From contig NZ_AP018178.1 of assembly GCF_002368195.1 (NCBI RefSeq), positions 6,894,645 through 6,958,644 on the forward strand: DNA of 64,000 nucleotides. Reading direction: 5' to 3'. Every line of letters starts with the position of its first letter. Within the stretch, counting starts at the first letter, position 1. The DNA is from Calothrix sp. NIES-2100 (GTDB taxonomy: Bacteria; Cyanobacteriota; Cyanobacteriia; Cyanobacteriales; Nostocaceae). Positions 54,835 through 62,727 of this stretch are shown here, in pieces. The notes beneath the pieces are model-generated. The model searched no databases and was not told the DNA's origin. It worked only from the letters and a program-made list of their open reading frames with translations. The translations under genes and the position numbers were made by a program.

Positions 54835-55665
54835 CTACCTGACTGTATCGCCAACTTTCATCACCTGATTAAGCACAGTGCTACTTTCGAGAAAATTATT
54901 ATCTCGCATGATTTCATAGAGATTAGTCTGATTCTCTAATAAGCAGGCGTGTCCACTCTCAGGCAAGACTACCATCTTGCTGTTGGGTATTATATTTACT
55001 AAACGTCTTACCTCCTCCACAGAAGGTAAAAGCCGATCCTGAAGACCGGCGATCAATAACACTGGTTGTGTAAGCTGACGTAATTGTGCTTCTTCTACAT
55101 GAAACTCTCGCAGTAAAGCCAATCGCCACAGGATTGTTTCTGGCGGTACAGAACGCATACTTTTGAGTAATTCTTGGCGATCGCTCCTAGACATCCGTTG
55201 TAAAGATGCTAAAAATGGTAATAATCCCAGTGCGCCGATTTCGTAAAGCCAAGGATGCACTAGGTAAGTTAATTGAGAAGCCCAGTTTAACCAAGGACGT
55301 AATTGAAAGCTAGAAGCAGGGTTAATCAGGATAATCCGTTTAAACAACTGGGGTGCTTGGATAGCCACATTCATAGCTAAACAGCCACCAAACGACTCAC
55401 CACACAGATAAATTGGTCGCTGGGAGTTTTTTTCTAGTTCGGTGTGGATTAGGTCAACTACATTATGGGTAAGTACTTCCCAAGTTGTCATATCTTGGCG
55501 TGGGATTGCTAAACAGCGGACATCAAAACCCATTTCCAATCCCGCAGTTTGCTCCCGCAATAGTTGACCTGTGCCATCCATTCCTGGCAAATACACAAAC
55601 AACGGGTACTGTGGCTGTATGCGTTTAGACGTAAGGAAACACGGCTTTAACTCAACTTCTAACAT
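54835..55665 (-). CDS. Alpha/beta hydrolase
   Basis: 276 residues from ATG 55665 (a TTG two codons upstream is in frame). FVYLPGMDGTGQLL forms the oxyanion strand, nucleophile elbow is LCGESFGGCLAMNV, catalytic acid in LIAGLQDRLLPS, and His in LPESGHACLLE. The set is that of lipase/esterase-like hydrolases; close relatives in plants (phytyl ester synthase/DGAT-like proteins) carry a similar hydrolase fused to an acyltransferase. The next gene upstream encodes an acyltransferase, so the pair may act together in ester or lipid metabolism. That link is inference. Confidence 0.85.
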   Translation of the reverse strand: MLEVELKPCFLTSKRIQPQYPLFVYLPGMDGTGQLLREQTAGLEMGFDVRCLAIPRQDMTTWEVLTHNVVDLIHTELEKNSQRPIYLCGESFGGCLAMNVAIQAPQLFKRIILINPASSFQLRPWLNWASQLTYLVHPWLYEIGALGLLPFLASLQRMSRSDRQELLKSMRSVPPETILWRLALLREFHVEEAQLRQLTQPVLLIAGLQDRLLPSVEEVRRLVNIIPNSKMVVLPESGHACLLENQTNLYEIMRDNNFLESSTVLNQVMKVGDTVR

Positions 55666-55856
55666 TATCAAATTTTAATTTCTTATGTTAATTTTATTAA
55701 ATTTAGCGTGCATTCTACAAACCGCAGCCACCCCTCTCCTCATAACGTAAGTTGCTAGTTGTCTGGGGATGAGGGGTGAGGGGGGACAAGGATGAGGGAG
55801 ACGCAGGGAGACGGAGAATAACTATTGACTATTGACTATTGACAAATGACAAATAA

Positions 55857-56582
55857 CTAATAACAACCTTGACGTAACAAACTGGCGATTTCACAATGAC
55901 AATGTTCTGTCAGTTCAGCAACAACAGTTTTTGCTTGTTTTCCTTGATATTGTTGTTGTTGTTGAGGTTTAATCCAATATGGACGGCCGATTAACACCGC
56001 GACTCGACGATAGATGACTAAGGGATGCAAACCTGGTTGATTAAATAATGCTTCTGTTGGGTCGAATAAACTCAATAAGCGTAAAGGCACAGATGTGGTG
56101 TTCACTTCTTCCAAGGAGGCGATCGCGATCGGTAAAATCGCCAAGTCTCTCACAGATGCTCGCAATGCCAAATGCGCAAATCCCCGCTGAAATTCACCTA
56201 CATTATGAGGCTGGGTAGATTTTACCATTGGTGCGGTTCCTTCGGGAAACACCCCAACCATCTGCTTGGACTGCAAGAGTAATTGAGATTGAGTAAAAAA
56301 GCTCTGCTGGCGTTGATGACTATCCTCTAAGGGAAAGCACCCCAATTGACCTGTAACCAGTTCCCGCAGAATTGGTACTTGTCCCATGTAATGATGGCAA
56401 GCAAAGCGGATGGGACTCGATAGCGCCGCCATCAAAATCAGAGCATCCATAAAGCTGCGGTGATTGCTGACGACTAATACGCTAGCATCATGGGGAATCC
56501 GATCTTCGTAATAACGAAACATGCGCGTTGATAAGGCCGCCAATGACAAACGAGAAATCAAAAGAGGGCTATTTAGACTCAT
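55857..56582 (-). CDS. PlsC-like acyltransferase
   Basis: 241 residues from ATG 56582 (a TTG three codons upstream is in frame). Block I is VVSNHRSFMDALILMAA (H-x4-D), block II LGCFPLEDSHQRQQS, block III VGVFPEGTAPMVKST, and block IV AILPIAIASLEE. This is a lysophospholipid acyltransferase-type enzyme, more divergent than the plsC at 46828 and perhaps of different acceptor specificity. It is upstream of the alpha/beta hydrolase gene on the same strand, separated by ~190 bp containing TATTGAC heptads (about 55822-55850) and a G-rich tract. Confidence 0.85.
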   Translation of the reverse strand: MSLNSPLLISRLSLAALSTRMFRYYEDRIPHDASVLVVSNHRSFMDALILMAALSSPIRFACHHYMGQVPILRELVTGQLGCFPLEDSHQRQQSFFTQSQLLLQSKQMVGVFPEGTAPMVKSTQPHNVGEFQRGFAHLALRASVRDLAILPIAIASLEEVNTTSVPLRLLSLFDPTEALFNQPGLHPLVIYRRVAVLIGRPYWIKPQQQQQYQGKQAKTVVAELTEHCHCEIASLLRQGCY

Positions 56583-56961
56583 AGCAATCAATAAATATAT
56601 TTTTTGCGAAAATATCGCAGTTTATCTTGACTTAAGATTACATTTCTTCACCACTACCACGACCGTCTTAAGATAGAAATGTCTTCTTCTCAAAGTCAAC
56701 TATATTTTCTGACTCCTATTTTCTGTATTGCCAGCGACAATAAATCCAATTGAAAGCTTTACTAACTATGTGTTCGCAGCTATTTTTTAACTATTGGCAG
56801 GAATTAGCTGGCTTTATATCAACCATAAAATAATTTGGTCTTGATAGATTTGCTAATATTAAGGTGTCATTTGAAAAAAAACTAGCAATGTTATATAATT
56901 ACGTGGTTTTGCAGACAAAAGTAAGAGATAAAACGGTTTAATAAGTTGTTTTTTATTGTGC
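56583..56961. other. Divergent intergenic region before metG
   Basis: No gene seen. AT-rich with likely promoters for the acyltransferase (minus) and metG (plus). No T-box or other riboswitch fold was recognised before metG. Confidence 0.4.
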
Positions 56962-58563
56962 ATGAATCTAGTGAATAAAAAAGCAAAAACATTTGCACTG
57001 ACAACGCCCCTATATTATGTAAACGATGTCCCCCATGTTGGTAGTGCTTATACAACGATGGCTGCTGATGTCCTAGCTCGATTTCAAAGGCTGTTGGGAA
57101 ATCAAGTACTGCTGATTACGGGTACTGATGAACATGGGCAGAAAATTCAGCGATCGGCAGAGAATCTTGGGAAAGCTCCCCAAGAATTTTGTGATGAAAT
57201 ATCTCTGGCTTTCTTTTCCCTATGGGAATTGCTCAATATTAAATACGATCGCTTTATTCGGACTACCGATTCTCGTCATGAAGCAATTGTCAAAGAATTT
57301 TTTCATCGAGTCTGGGAATCAGGCGACATCTACCAGGGACAACAAAAAGGCTGGTACTGTGTATCCTGTGAGGAATTTAAAGAAGAACGAGAACTACTAG
57401 AAGGAAAACGTTGCCCAATTCATACTAATAAAGAAGTTGAGTGGCGCGACGAACAAAACTACTTCTTCCGCTTATCCAAATACCAAAGTCAACTGCAAGA
57501 ACTATACCAGTCTAGACCGGATTTTATCCAGCCTGCTAGTCGTCGGAACGAAGTCCTCAACTTTGTCAATCAAGGGTTGCAAGACTTTTCGATTTCCCGA
57601 GTCAATCTAGATTGGGGATTTCCTGTACCAGTAGATCCGAAGCATACTCTCTACGTCTGGTTTGATGCACTACTGGGTTATGTTACAGCATTGTTAGAAC
57701 CAGATGCCCAACCAACTTTAGCAAATGCCTTAGCTAAATGGTGGCCGATGAACTTGCATTTAATAGGTAAGGATATCCTCCGCTTCCATGCAGTGTACTG
57801 GCCAGCGATGCTGCTGAGTGCAGGTTTACCATTACCAGAACAAGTTTTTGGCCATGGCTTTTTAACTAAAGATGGGCAGAAAATGGGTAAAAGTTTAGGT
57901 AATACCCTCGATCCCATCGATCTTGTCCAGCGCTATGGTAGTGACGCCGTTCGTTATTACTTCCTTAAGGAAATAGAATTTGGCAAAGATGGCGATTTTA
58001 ATGAAGTTAGATTCATCAATGTTTTAAATGCAGATTTGGCAAATGATTTAGGTAATTTGCTCAATCGCACTCTCAACATGGTGAAGAAATACTGCGGCTC
58101 TAATGTCCCAGCAATTGCCAATGCAGCCATTCCGGCTGACAATCCTTTAAAAGCGATTGGGTTAAGTTTAGGGGAAAAGGTGAAACATGCTTACTGTACG
58201 CTAGCTTTCAGTCAGGCCTGCGAGGCTATCCTGTTGCTGGCGCAAGCTAGCAATAAGTTTATTGATGAACAAGCCCCTTGGTCATTATATAAACAAGGAC
58301 AGCAGCAAGCATTGGAAAAAGTGCTGTATGCAGTTCTAGAATCAGTTAGACTAGCAGCTTATCTGCTGTCCCCAGTGATTCCGAATATCAGTAGCGATAT
58401 TTATCAGCAATTGGGCTTCGGAATTAACTTTAACGATCCCACGGAAAGTGCGATCGCCGCACCTTTCGACGTTCATGCAACCTGGGGGCTACTATCCGAT
58501 AAACAACAGTTGGGTACACCCCAACCAATCTTTAAGCGTATAGAACCCCCAAAAAACGATTAG
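56962..58563 (+). CDS. metG: Methionyl-tRNA synthetase
   Basis: Charges tRNA-Met. 533 residues from ATG 56962 (a TTG two codons upstream is in frame). Class I signatures: FALTTPLYYVNDVPHVGSAY with HVGS as the HIGH motif, and GQKMGKSLGNTLDP as KMSKS. A Cys pair (WYCVSCEEF) marks the zinc-knuckle insert. The length and absence of a C-terminal tRNA-binding (EMAP-like) domain fit the short cyanobacterial MetG. A LabA-like gene follows after ~150 bp. Confidence 0.95.
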   Translation: MNLVNKKAKTFALTTPLYYVNDVPHVGSAYTTMAADVLARFQRLLGNQVLLITGTDEHGQKIQRSAENLGKAPQEFCDEISLAFFSLWELLNIKYDRFIRTTDSRHEAIVKEFFHRVWESGDIYQGQQKGWYCVSCEEFKEERELLEGKRCPIHTNKEVEWRDEQNYFFRLSKYQSQLQELYQSRPDFIQPASRRNEVLNFVNQGLQDFSISRVNLDWGFPVPVDPKHTLYVWFDALLGYVTALLEPDAQPTLANALAKWWPMNLHLIGKDILRFHAVYWPAMLLSAGLPLPEQVFGHGFLTKDGQKMGKSLGNTLDPIDLVQRYGSDAVRYYFLKEIEFGKDGDFNEVRFINVLNADLANDLGNLLNRTLNMVKKYCGSNVPAIANAAIPADNPLKAIGLSLGEKVKHAYCTLAFSQACEAILLLAQASNKFIDEQAPWSLYKQGQQQALEKVLYAVLESVRLAAYLLSPVIPNISSDIYQQLGFGINFNDPTESAIAAPFDVHATWGLLSDKQQLGTPQPIFKRIEPPKND

Positions 58564-58603
58564 TATTTTCAATTTTTGATTTTGCTTAGTCTCTAATTCT
58601 GTC

Positions 58604-58637
58604 AAAAAAAAAGCTTGGGGCTGTACTTATTAGCCCC
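58604..58637 (-). terminator. Intrinsic terminator reading leftward between metG and the NYN gene
   Basis: On the minus strand a GGGGCT/AGCCCC stem with a nine-base loop is followed after four bases by nine T. On the plus strand the A-run precedes the hairpin, so it would not work there. No annotated minus-strand gene ends here, so it may stop antisense transcription coming from the right. Confidence 0.55.
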
Positions 58638-58717
58638 GGCAGATTATCATAAATCGCTTTCACTTGCATGAGAAAAGTAAAAAACTGTATCAAAAATTAC
58701 AAAAATAAAACTGAGGC

Positions 58718-59356
58718 ATGACATCAATGTTGAATAATTTAGAAAATGACTCGATATTCACGCCGGAACAAGTTTTAGAAAATAGAGGTCGTGTAGCTAT
58801 ATTTATTGATGGCTCAAATCTATTTTATGCGGCACTGCAACTAGGAATCGAAATTGATTACACTAAGTTACTGTGTCGATTAACTGGTGGCTCTAGACTG
58901 TTACGTGCTTTTTTCTACACTGGTGTAGACCGCACCAACGAGAAACAACAAGGATTTCTGCTGTGGATGCGTCGCAATGGCTACAGAGTCATTGCCAAAG
59001 ATTTAGTCCAGCTACCAGATGGCTCGAAAAAAGCCAATTTGGATGTAGAAATAGCAGTAGATATGATGGCTTTAGTTGATTCATATGATACAGCAGTCTT
59101 AGTCAGTGGTGATGGGGATCTAGCTTATGCAGTCAACTCAGTTAGCTATCGGGGTGTGCGAGTAGAGGTTGTAAGTTTACGTTCAATGACTAGTGATAGC
59201 TTAATCAATGTGAGCGATCGCTATATTGACCTAGAAGCCATCAAAGAAGATATCCAAAAAACCCCTCGCCAAAGCTATCCATACCGTCCTTTATCCGGTA
59301 TGGGCTTTTTAGACGACCCACGAGATACTGATGGACATCTAGAAATTCAAGATTAA
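58718..59356 (+). CDS. NYN-domain (LabA/DUF88-like) protein
   Basis: 212 residues, ATG start. The NYN/PIN-like nuclease core shows VAIFIDGSNLFYAALQLG, then RAFFYTGVDRTNEKQQGFL, KANLDVEIAVDMMALVDSYD, and LVSGDGDLAYAVNSVSYRG; the conserved acids (D in FIDGSN, D in VEIAVDMM, D in SGDGD) suggest a metal-dependent RNase fold. In Synechococcus, LabA of this family takes part in circadian output. The stop overlaps the next gene start (TAATG), so it is translationally coupled to the LptC-like gene. Confidence 0.88.
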   Translation: MTSMLNNLENDSIFTPEQVLENRGRVAIFIDGSNLFYAALQLGIEIDYTKLLCRLTGGSRLLRAFFYTGVDRTNEKQQGFLLWMRRNGYRVIAKDLVQLPDGSKKANLDVEIAVDMMALVDSYDTAVLVSGDGDLAYAVNSVSYRGVRVEVVSLRSMTSDSLINVSDRYIDLEAIKEDIQKTPRQSYPYRPLSGMGFLDDPRDTDGHLEIQD

Positions 59357-60621
59357 TGAAGCAGGACGCAGATAAGCATCAAGATAGAAGAAGTTCTAGA
59401 AATCAGGGGGGAAGTAAAACACATTCCCCCCAATTCTTTTTAGGGAAATTTCTTAAGACTTCACCAATTAAGGTAAATTGGTTTTGCCTAACTCTCACAT
59501 TTTTCTTAGTAGTCGGGTTAGTTGCTTGTAGCGGTAAATCTCCTAATAATAAAGCAAATAGTTCTGGTTCCTCTGGACAAAACCCAGATAGTAATTTGAC
59601 TTTTTTTGGTGTCGCTTTTGAACAGTTTGATGAAGTCGGGCGACCGATTTGGAAAGTTAATGCTAAAGCAGCTAAATATACCAAAGAAAAACAAATAGGT
59701 GAAGCGGAAAGCCCCTATGGGGAACTATATCAAGATGGTAAAGTAGTTTACCAAATCAAAGCAGAACGAGCAGACATTGAACAGGATGGAAAGCAGCTAT
59801 TTCTTAAAGGGAAGATAGTGGCTACAGATCCGAGTAATGGTATTGTATTGCGAGGTAATGAATTAGAATGGCGACCTCAAGAAGATTTATTGATTGTCCG
59901 TAACCAACTAAACGGTACTCACCAAAAACTACAAGCAGTAGCCCAGGAAGCCAAAGTTAAAACTCGCGAACAGCGGATGGAATTTTCCGGAGGGGTAATA
60001 GCAAACTCAATCGATCCGCAATTACAAATGCGAACAGAGCATTTAATTTGGCAAATTAAAGAAGAGAAATTAATTGGCGATCGCCCTGTACAAATTGACC
60101 GCTACAAAAATAATCAAATTACCGACCGTGGTCGCGGAAATGCTACAGAAATTAACTTAAAAACAAAGATTGCCACAGTCACAAAAAATGCCCAGCTAGA
60201 ATTACTAGACCCACCAATGCAGATAACTAGTAATTCTATGACCTGGAACATGAATGCCGAAATTGTCACCACAAATTCGCCGTTGCGGGTGTTTCATAAA
60301 GCGGAAAATGTGACAGTAACCGCCAATCAAGGCGAAATGAAGATACCGCAAAAAACAGTTTATTTAACAGGCAATGTCAACGCAATTGGGCAGCGTCGCC
60401 AGTCTCTCAAATCGCGGACATTAACTTGGTATCTAGACAATAAATTAGTGGAAGCGCAGGGTAATGTAGTGTATCGGCAAATTGAGCCACCATTAAATTT
60501 TACTGGGGAAACAGCCGTTGGCAACCTGCAAACAGAAAATATAGTTGTCAAAGGCGGTAATAGTAGTGGTAGTAGAGTAGTTACAGAGATTATTCCTCAG
60601 GAGAAAGGTAGGAGGCAATAG
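59356..60621 (+). CDS. LptC/OstA-like lipoprotein (LPS transport)
   Basis: 421 residues. A ~45-residue basic N-terminal extension precedes a lipoprotein signal (LTLTFFLVVGLVACSGK, lipobox LVAC with Cys about residue 57). The rest is a beta-jellyroll repeat region: NLTFFGVAFEQFDEVGRPIW, LFLKGKIVATDPSNGIVLRG, EFSGGVIANS, ATVTKNAQLELLDPPMQ, VYLTGNVNAIGQRRQSL. This is the LptC-domain plus OstA-like pattern of periplasmic LPS-transport proteins. The ATG overlaps the stop of the LabA-like gene by one base. Confidence 0.85.
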   Translation: MKQDADKHQDRRSSRNQGGSKTHSPQFFLGKFLKTSPIKVNWFCLTLTFFLVVGLVACSGKSPNNKANSSGSSGQNPDSNLTFFGVAFEQFDEVGRPIWKVNAKAAKYTKEKQIGEAESPYGELYQDGKVVYQIKAERADIEQDGKQLFLKGKIVATDPSNGIVLRGNELEWRPQEDLLIVRNQLNGTHQKLQAVAQEAKVKTREQRMEFSGGVIANSIDPQLQMRTEHLIWQIKEEKLIGDRPVQIDRYKNNQITDRGRGNATEINLKTKIATVTKNAQLELLDPPMQITSNSMTWNMNAEIVTTNSPLRVFHKAENVTVTANQGEMKIPQKTVYLTGNVNAIGQRRQSLKSRTLTWYLDNKLVEAQGNVVYRQIEPPLNFTGETAVGNLQTENIVVKGGNSSGSRVVTEIIPQEKGRRQ

Positions 60622-60624
60622 TCA

Positions 60625-60669
60625 ATGGGCATTGGGTATTGGGCATTGGGCATTGGGCATTGGGCATTG
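60625..60669. repeat. GCATTGG heptads after the LptC-like gene
   Basis: Five or so GGGCATT/GCATTGG units lie in the gap between the two convergent genes, followed by AAATGAC/AACTGAC units up to the dacB-like stop. Confidence 0.8.
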
Positions 60670-60713
60670 GTTAAATGTATTTCTACAAATGACAAATGAC
60701 AACTGACTAATGA

Positions 60714-62036
60714 CTAACTTTTAAAAATAACTTGATTGCGACTTGTTGCACCGAGTTCGGGTAATGTGTTGATGGTTGAGTGAGGGGTGAGAGATGCAGG
60801 GATTTGGGGAGATAGTTGGAACTTTTGTACTAGACGCTGTAATAATTGGTCTTGTCCAGTACGGAAACCTGATACATTATCACCCCGGTTGATGATCGCA
60901 AACCAGACCAAACCGCGATCGCGTGTTGGCATGACACCAGCTAAAGCGCTAACATCTCGCAAAGTCCCTGTTTTCATCACTGTACCAGCGGGCATGTGTC
61001 TGGAGTGCAGTGTTCCTCGATGATCGAACCCAGACATGGGAAATAGATCGGCTAAAGTGAGATTACGAGCCACTGCTTCTTGTTGCATTGCCATTAACAT
61101 CGCACAAACAGCTCGCGGAGAAATGCGATTTTCTGGGCCTAATCCCGAACCATTGATTAACTGAATTTCTGCATCTGGAACTCTAGCCAACCTTGCAGCA
61201 GTAGATTGGACTACAGTATGTCCTCCTACTGACTCTGCTAGCATTTCTGCGATGTCGTTGTTGCTGAAAACGTTCATCTCTTTGATAATTTGTCTCAAAG
61301 GTAAAGAGAGATGACGAATCAGCACAGCGTGTTGAAGATTTGGCTGCGCTTCAACTTTCACAGTCCCCGCGATCGCCACTTGCGGCTTTGGTGTTCCCTT
61401 GGGCATAATCGAGTGAATGTAAACCGCAGGACGAGTCCAAGTAGCAGAATTGAGAGCTTGCTTAAATAATTGACCTGCTAATAGCGGATGACGCTGGAAA
61501 TTCATGGCAAAAGAGCCAGTAATCACCAAATTTCCCTTCACCTGCTTGATACCCATGCGGTTGAGAGTATTACCAAGAGCGATCGCTTCTTCCCAAACCA
61601 TCATTGGATCGCCACCACCAGTAATCACCAAATCACCCTGCAATACCCCATTCACTACTGGCCCTGTAGCGCTGATTAAAGTTTCAAATTGGTGATCTGG
61701 TCCCCAAGTTTTGAAAGCAACTAGTGAGGTAGCAATTTTAGTTAAAGAAGCAGCCGGTAGAGGTGTTGTTCCTTGGTGATTAGCCATCAGCATCGGCCCC
61801 GACTGCATCCAAATTCCCTGGCTTTCTGTGAGATTTTGGGCAATTAGTTTCGATGTAATCAGCCCCTTGAGATATTCTTGGACTGTATTAGCACTAGCTG
61901 GATTTGGATCAGGAGCCAGAACTAAGCCAGGGCTACTTTGCCAAGCCAATGCATCTAAAGCATCTAAGGGCTTGATCTGTAAGCCAGCCATTTCCAGCCA
62001 GATCGAAACTAAACCTGAACTCAATAACTCCAGCAT
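60714..62036 (-). CDS. dacB: D-alanyl-D-alanine carboxypeptidase / endopeptidase (PBP4, S13)
   Basis: Low-molecular-weight penicillin-binding protein that trims or cuts peptidoglycan peptides. 440 residues, ATG start. Active-site boxes: AASLTKIATSLVAF (S-x2-K), MNVFSNNDIAEMLAE (S-x-N), and TVMKTGTLRDVSALAG (K-T-G). The S13 insertion is present between the first two boxes (GDLVITGGGDPMM, LVITGSFAMNFQRHPLL). No obvious cleavable signal: the first 25 residues are moderately hydrophobic (LLSSGLVSIWLEMAGLQ), so export route or start is uncertain. It is convergent with the LptC-like gene. Confidence 0.9.
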   Translation of the reverse strand: MLELLSSGLVSIWLEMAGLQIKPLDALDALAWQSSPGLVLAPDPNPASANTVQEYLKGLITSKLIAQNLTESQGIWMQSGPMLMANHQGTTPLPAASLTKIATSLVAFKTWGPDHQFETLISATGPVVNGVLQGDLVITGGGDPMMVWEEAIALGNTLNRMGIKQVKGNLVITGSFAMNFQRHPLLAGQLFKQALNSATWTRPAVYIHSIMPKGTPKPQVAIAGTVKVEAQPNLQHAVLIRHLSLPLRQIIKEMNVFSNNDIAEMLAESVGGHTVVQSTAARLARVPDAEIQLINGSGLGPENRISPRAVCAMLMAMQQEAVARNLTLADLFPMSGFDHRGTLHSRHMPAGTVMKTGTLRDVSALAGVMPTRDRGLVWFAIINRGDNVSGFRTGQDQLLQRLVQKFQLSPQIPASLTPHSTINTLPELGATSRNQVIFKS

Positions 62037-62727
62037 TCTTGATTCCTCTATTAGGATTATTTACGATGTGCGAACTAGTTTACAGTGCTAATATACAAAC
62101 TTTTTTATGCTGATCAGCATGGAGTCACAATAACTGGTGTTTTTACTATGTAAAAGTAGGGCAGATAACATAGATAATGTGTGATTTTTTAATCAGCAAC
62201 TACACCAGTAAATTGTCAAAACTACAAGCTCTAAAAAGGGTAAATATCATTTCACCCCAACAATGGTATTTGGTTAAGCAAAATTAAAGTTCCAGGTGGA
62301 TTTCAGGGCACACCCTGAAGCAGGTATAATTAATTTTTTGATGTACTTACACACCTTGGTAAAGAAAATTTCCCCAGAGAAATCTATCTGTATCAACAGT
62401 TGTGTGAATTGGTATAACACTATAACACCAATTCAGCAATAGTTCTGCCTAAAAAATATCTCATAGGGCATTTTTAGTAGAGACTTACAAAAAATAAAGG
62501 CATTGCTGAATAAGGGGATGATTGAGGCTGACGCAAAGACTGGGAGATGCGGTGACGCGGTAATTATTTTTGATGAAAATTCCAAAATCATCCGGCAATT
62601 ATGCAACGCCAAAATAAATTACCCATATTCCGTAGTAGTGCGAGCATCTTGCTCGATGAATGAACATCTGCGAGCGTCTCGCTCGCACTACAACCCCACA
62701 ACTTCCTATGCCCCATGCCCCATGCCC
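62037..62727. other. Intergenic region with hairpins
   Basis: No convincing gene. A perfect 7-bp hairpin (TTCAGGG-CACA-CCCTGAA) is at 62302-62319. An ATTCAGCAAT/ATTGCTGAAT inverted pair spans about 62432-62512 and could be ends of a lost insertion sequence. A GTAGTGCGAGC/GCTCGCACTAC palindromic unit is at 62635-62691, and CCCCATG heptads reach the next gene. A weak 83-codon plus-strand frame across 62503-62754 is built partly from these repeats. Confidence 0.5.
62635..62691. repeat. 57-bp palindromic repeat with two internal hairpins
   Basis: The outer arms GTAGTGCGAGC and GCTCGCACTAC are perfect inverted repeats; inside are GCGAGCATCTTGCTCG and GCGAGCGTCTCGCTCGC hairpins. It resembles an interspersed MITE-like unit. 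Confidence 0.75.

Noticed and set aside
56583..56961. Riboswitch or T-box leader before metG
   Set aside because: No T-box or SAM-type motifs were found, and T-boxes are not expected in cyanobacteria.
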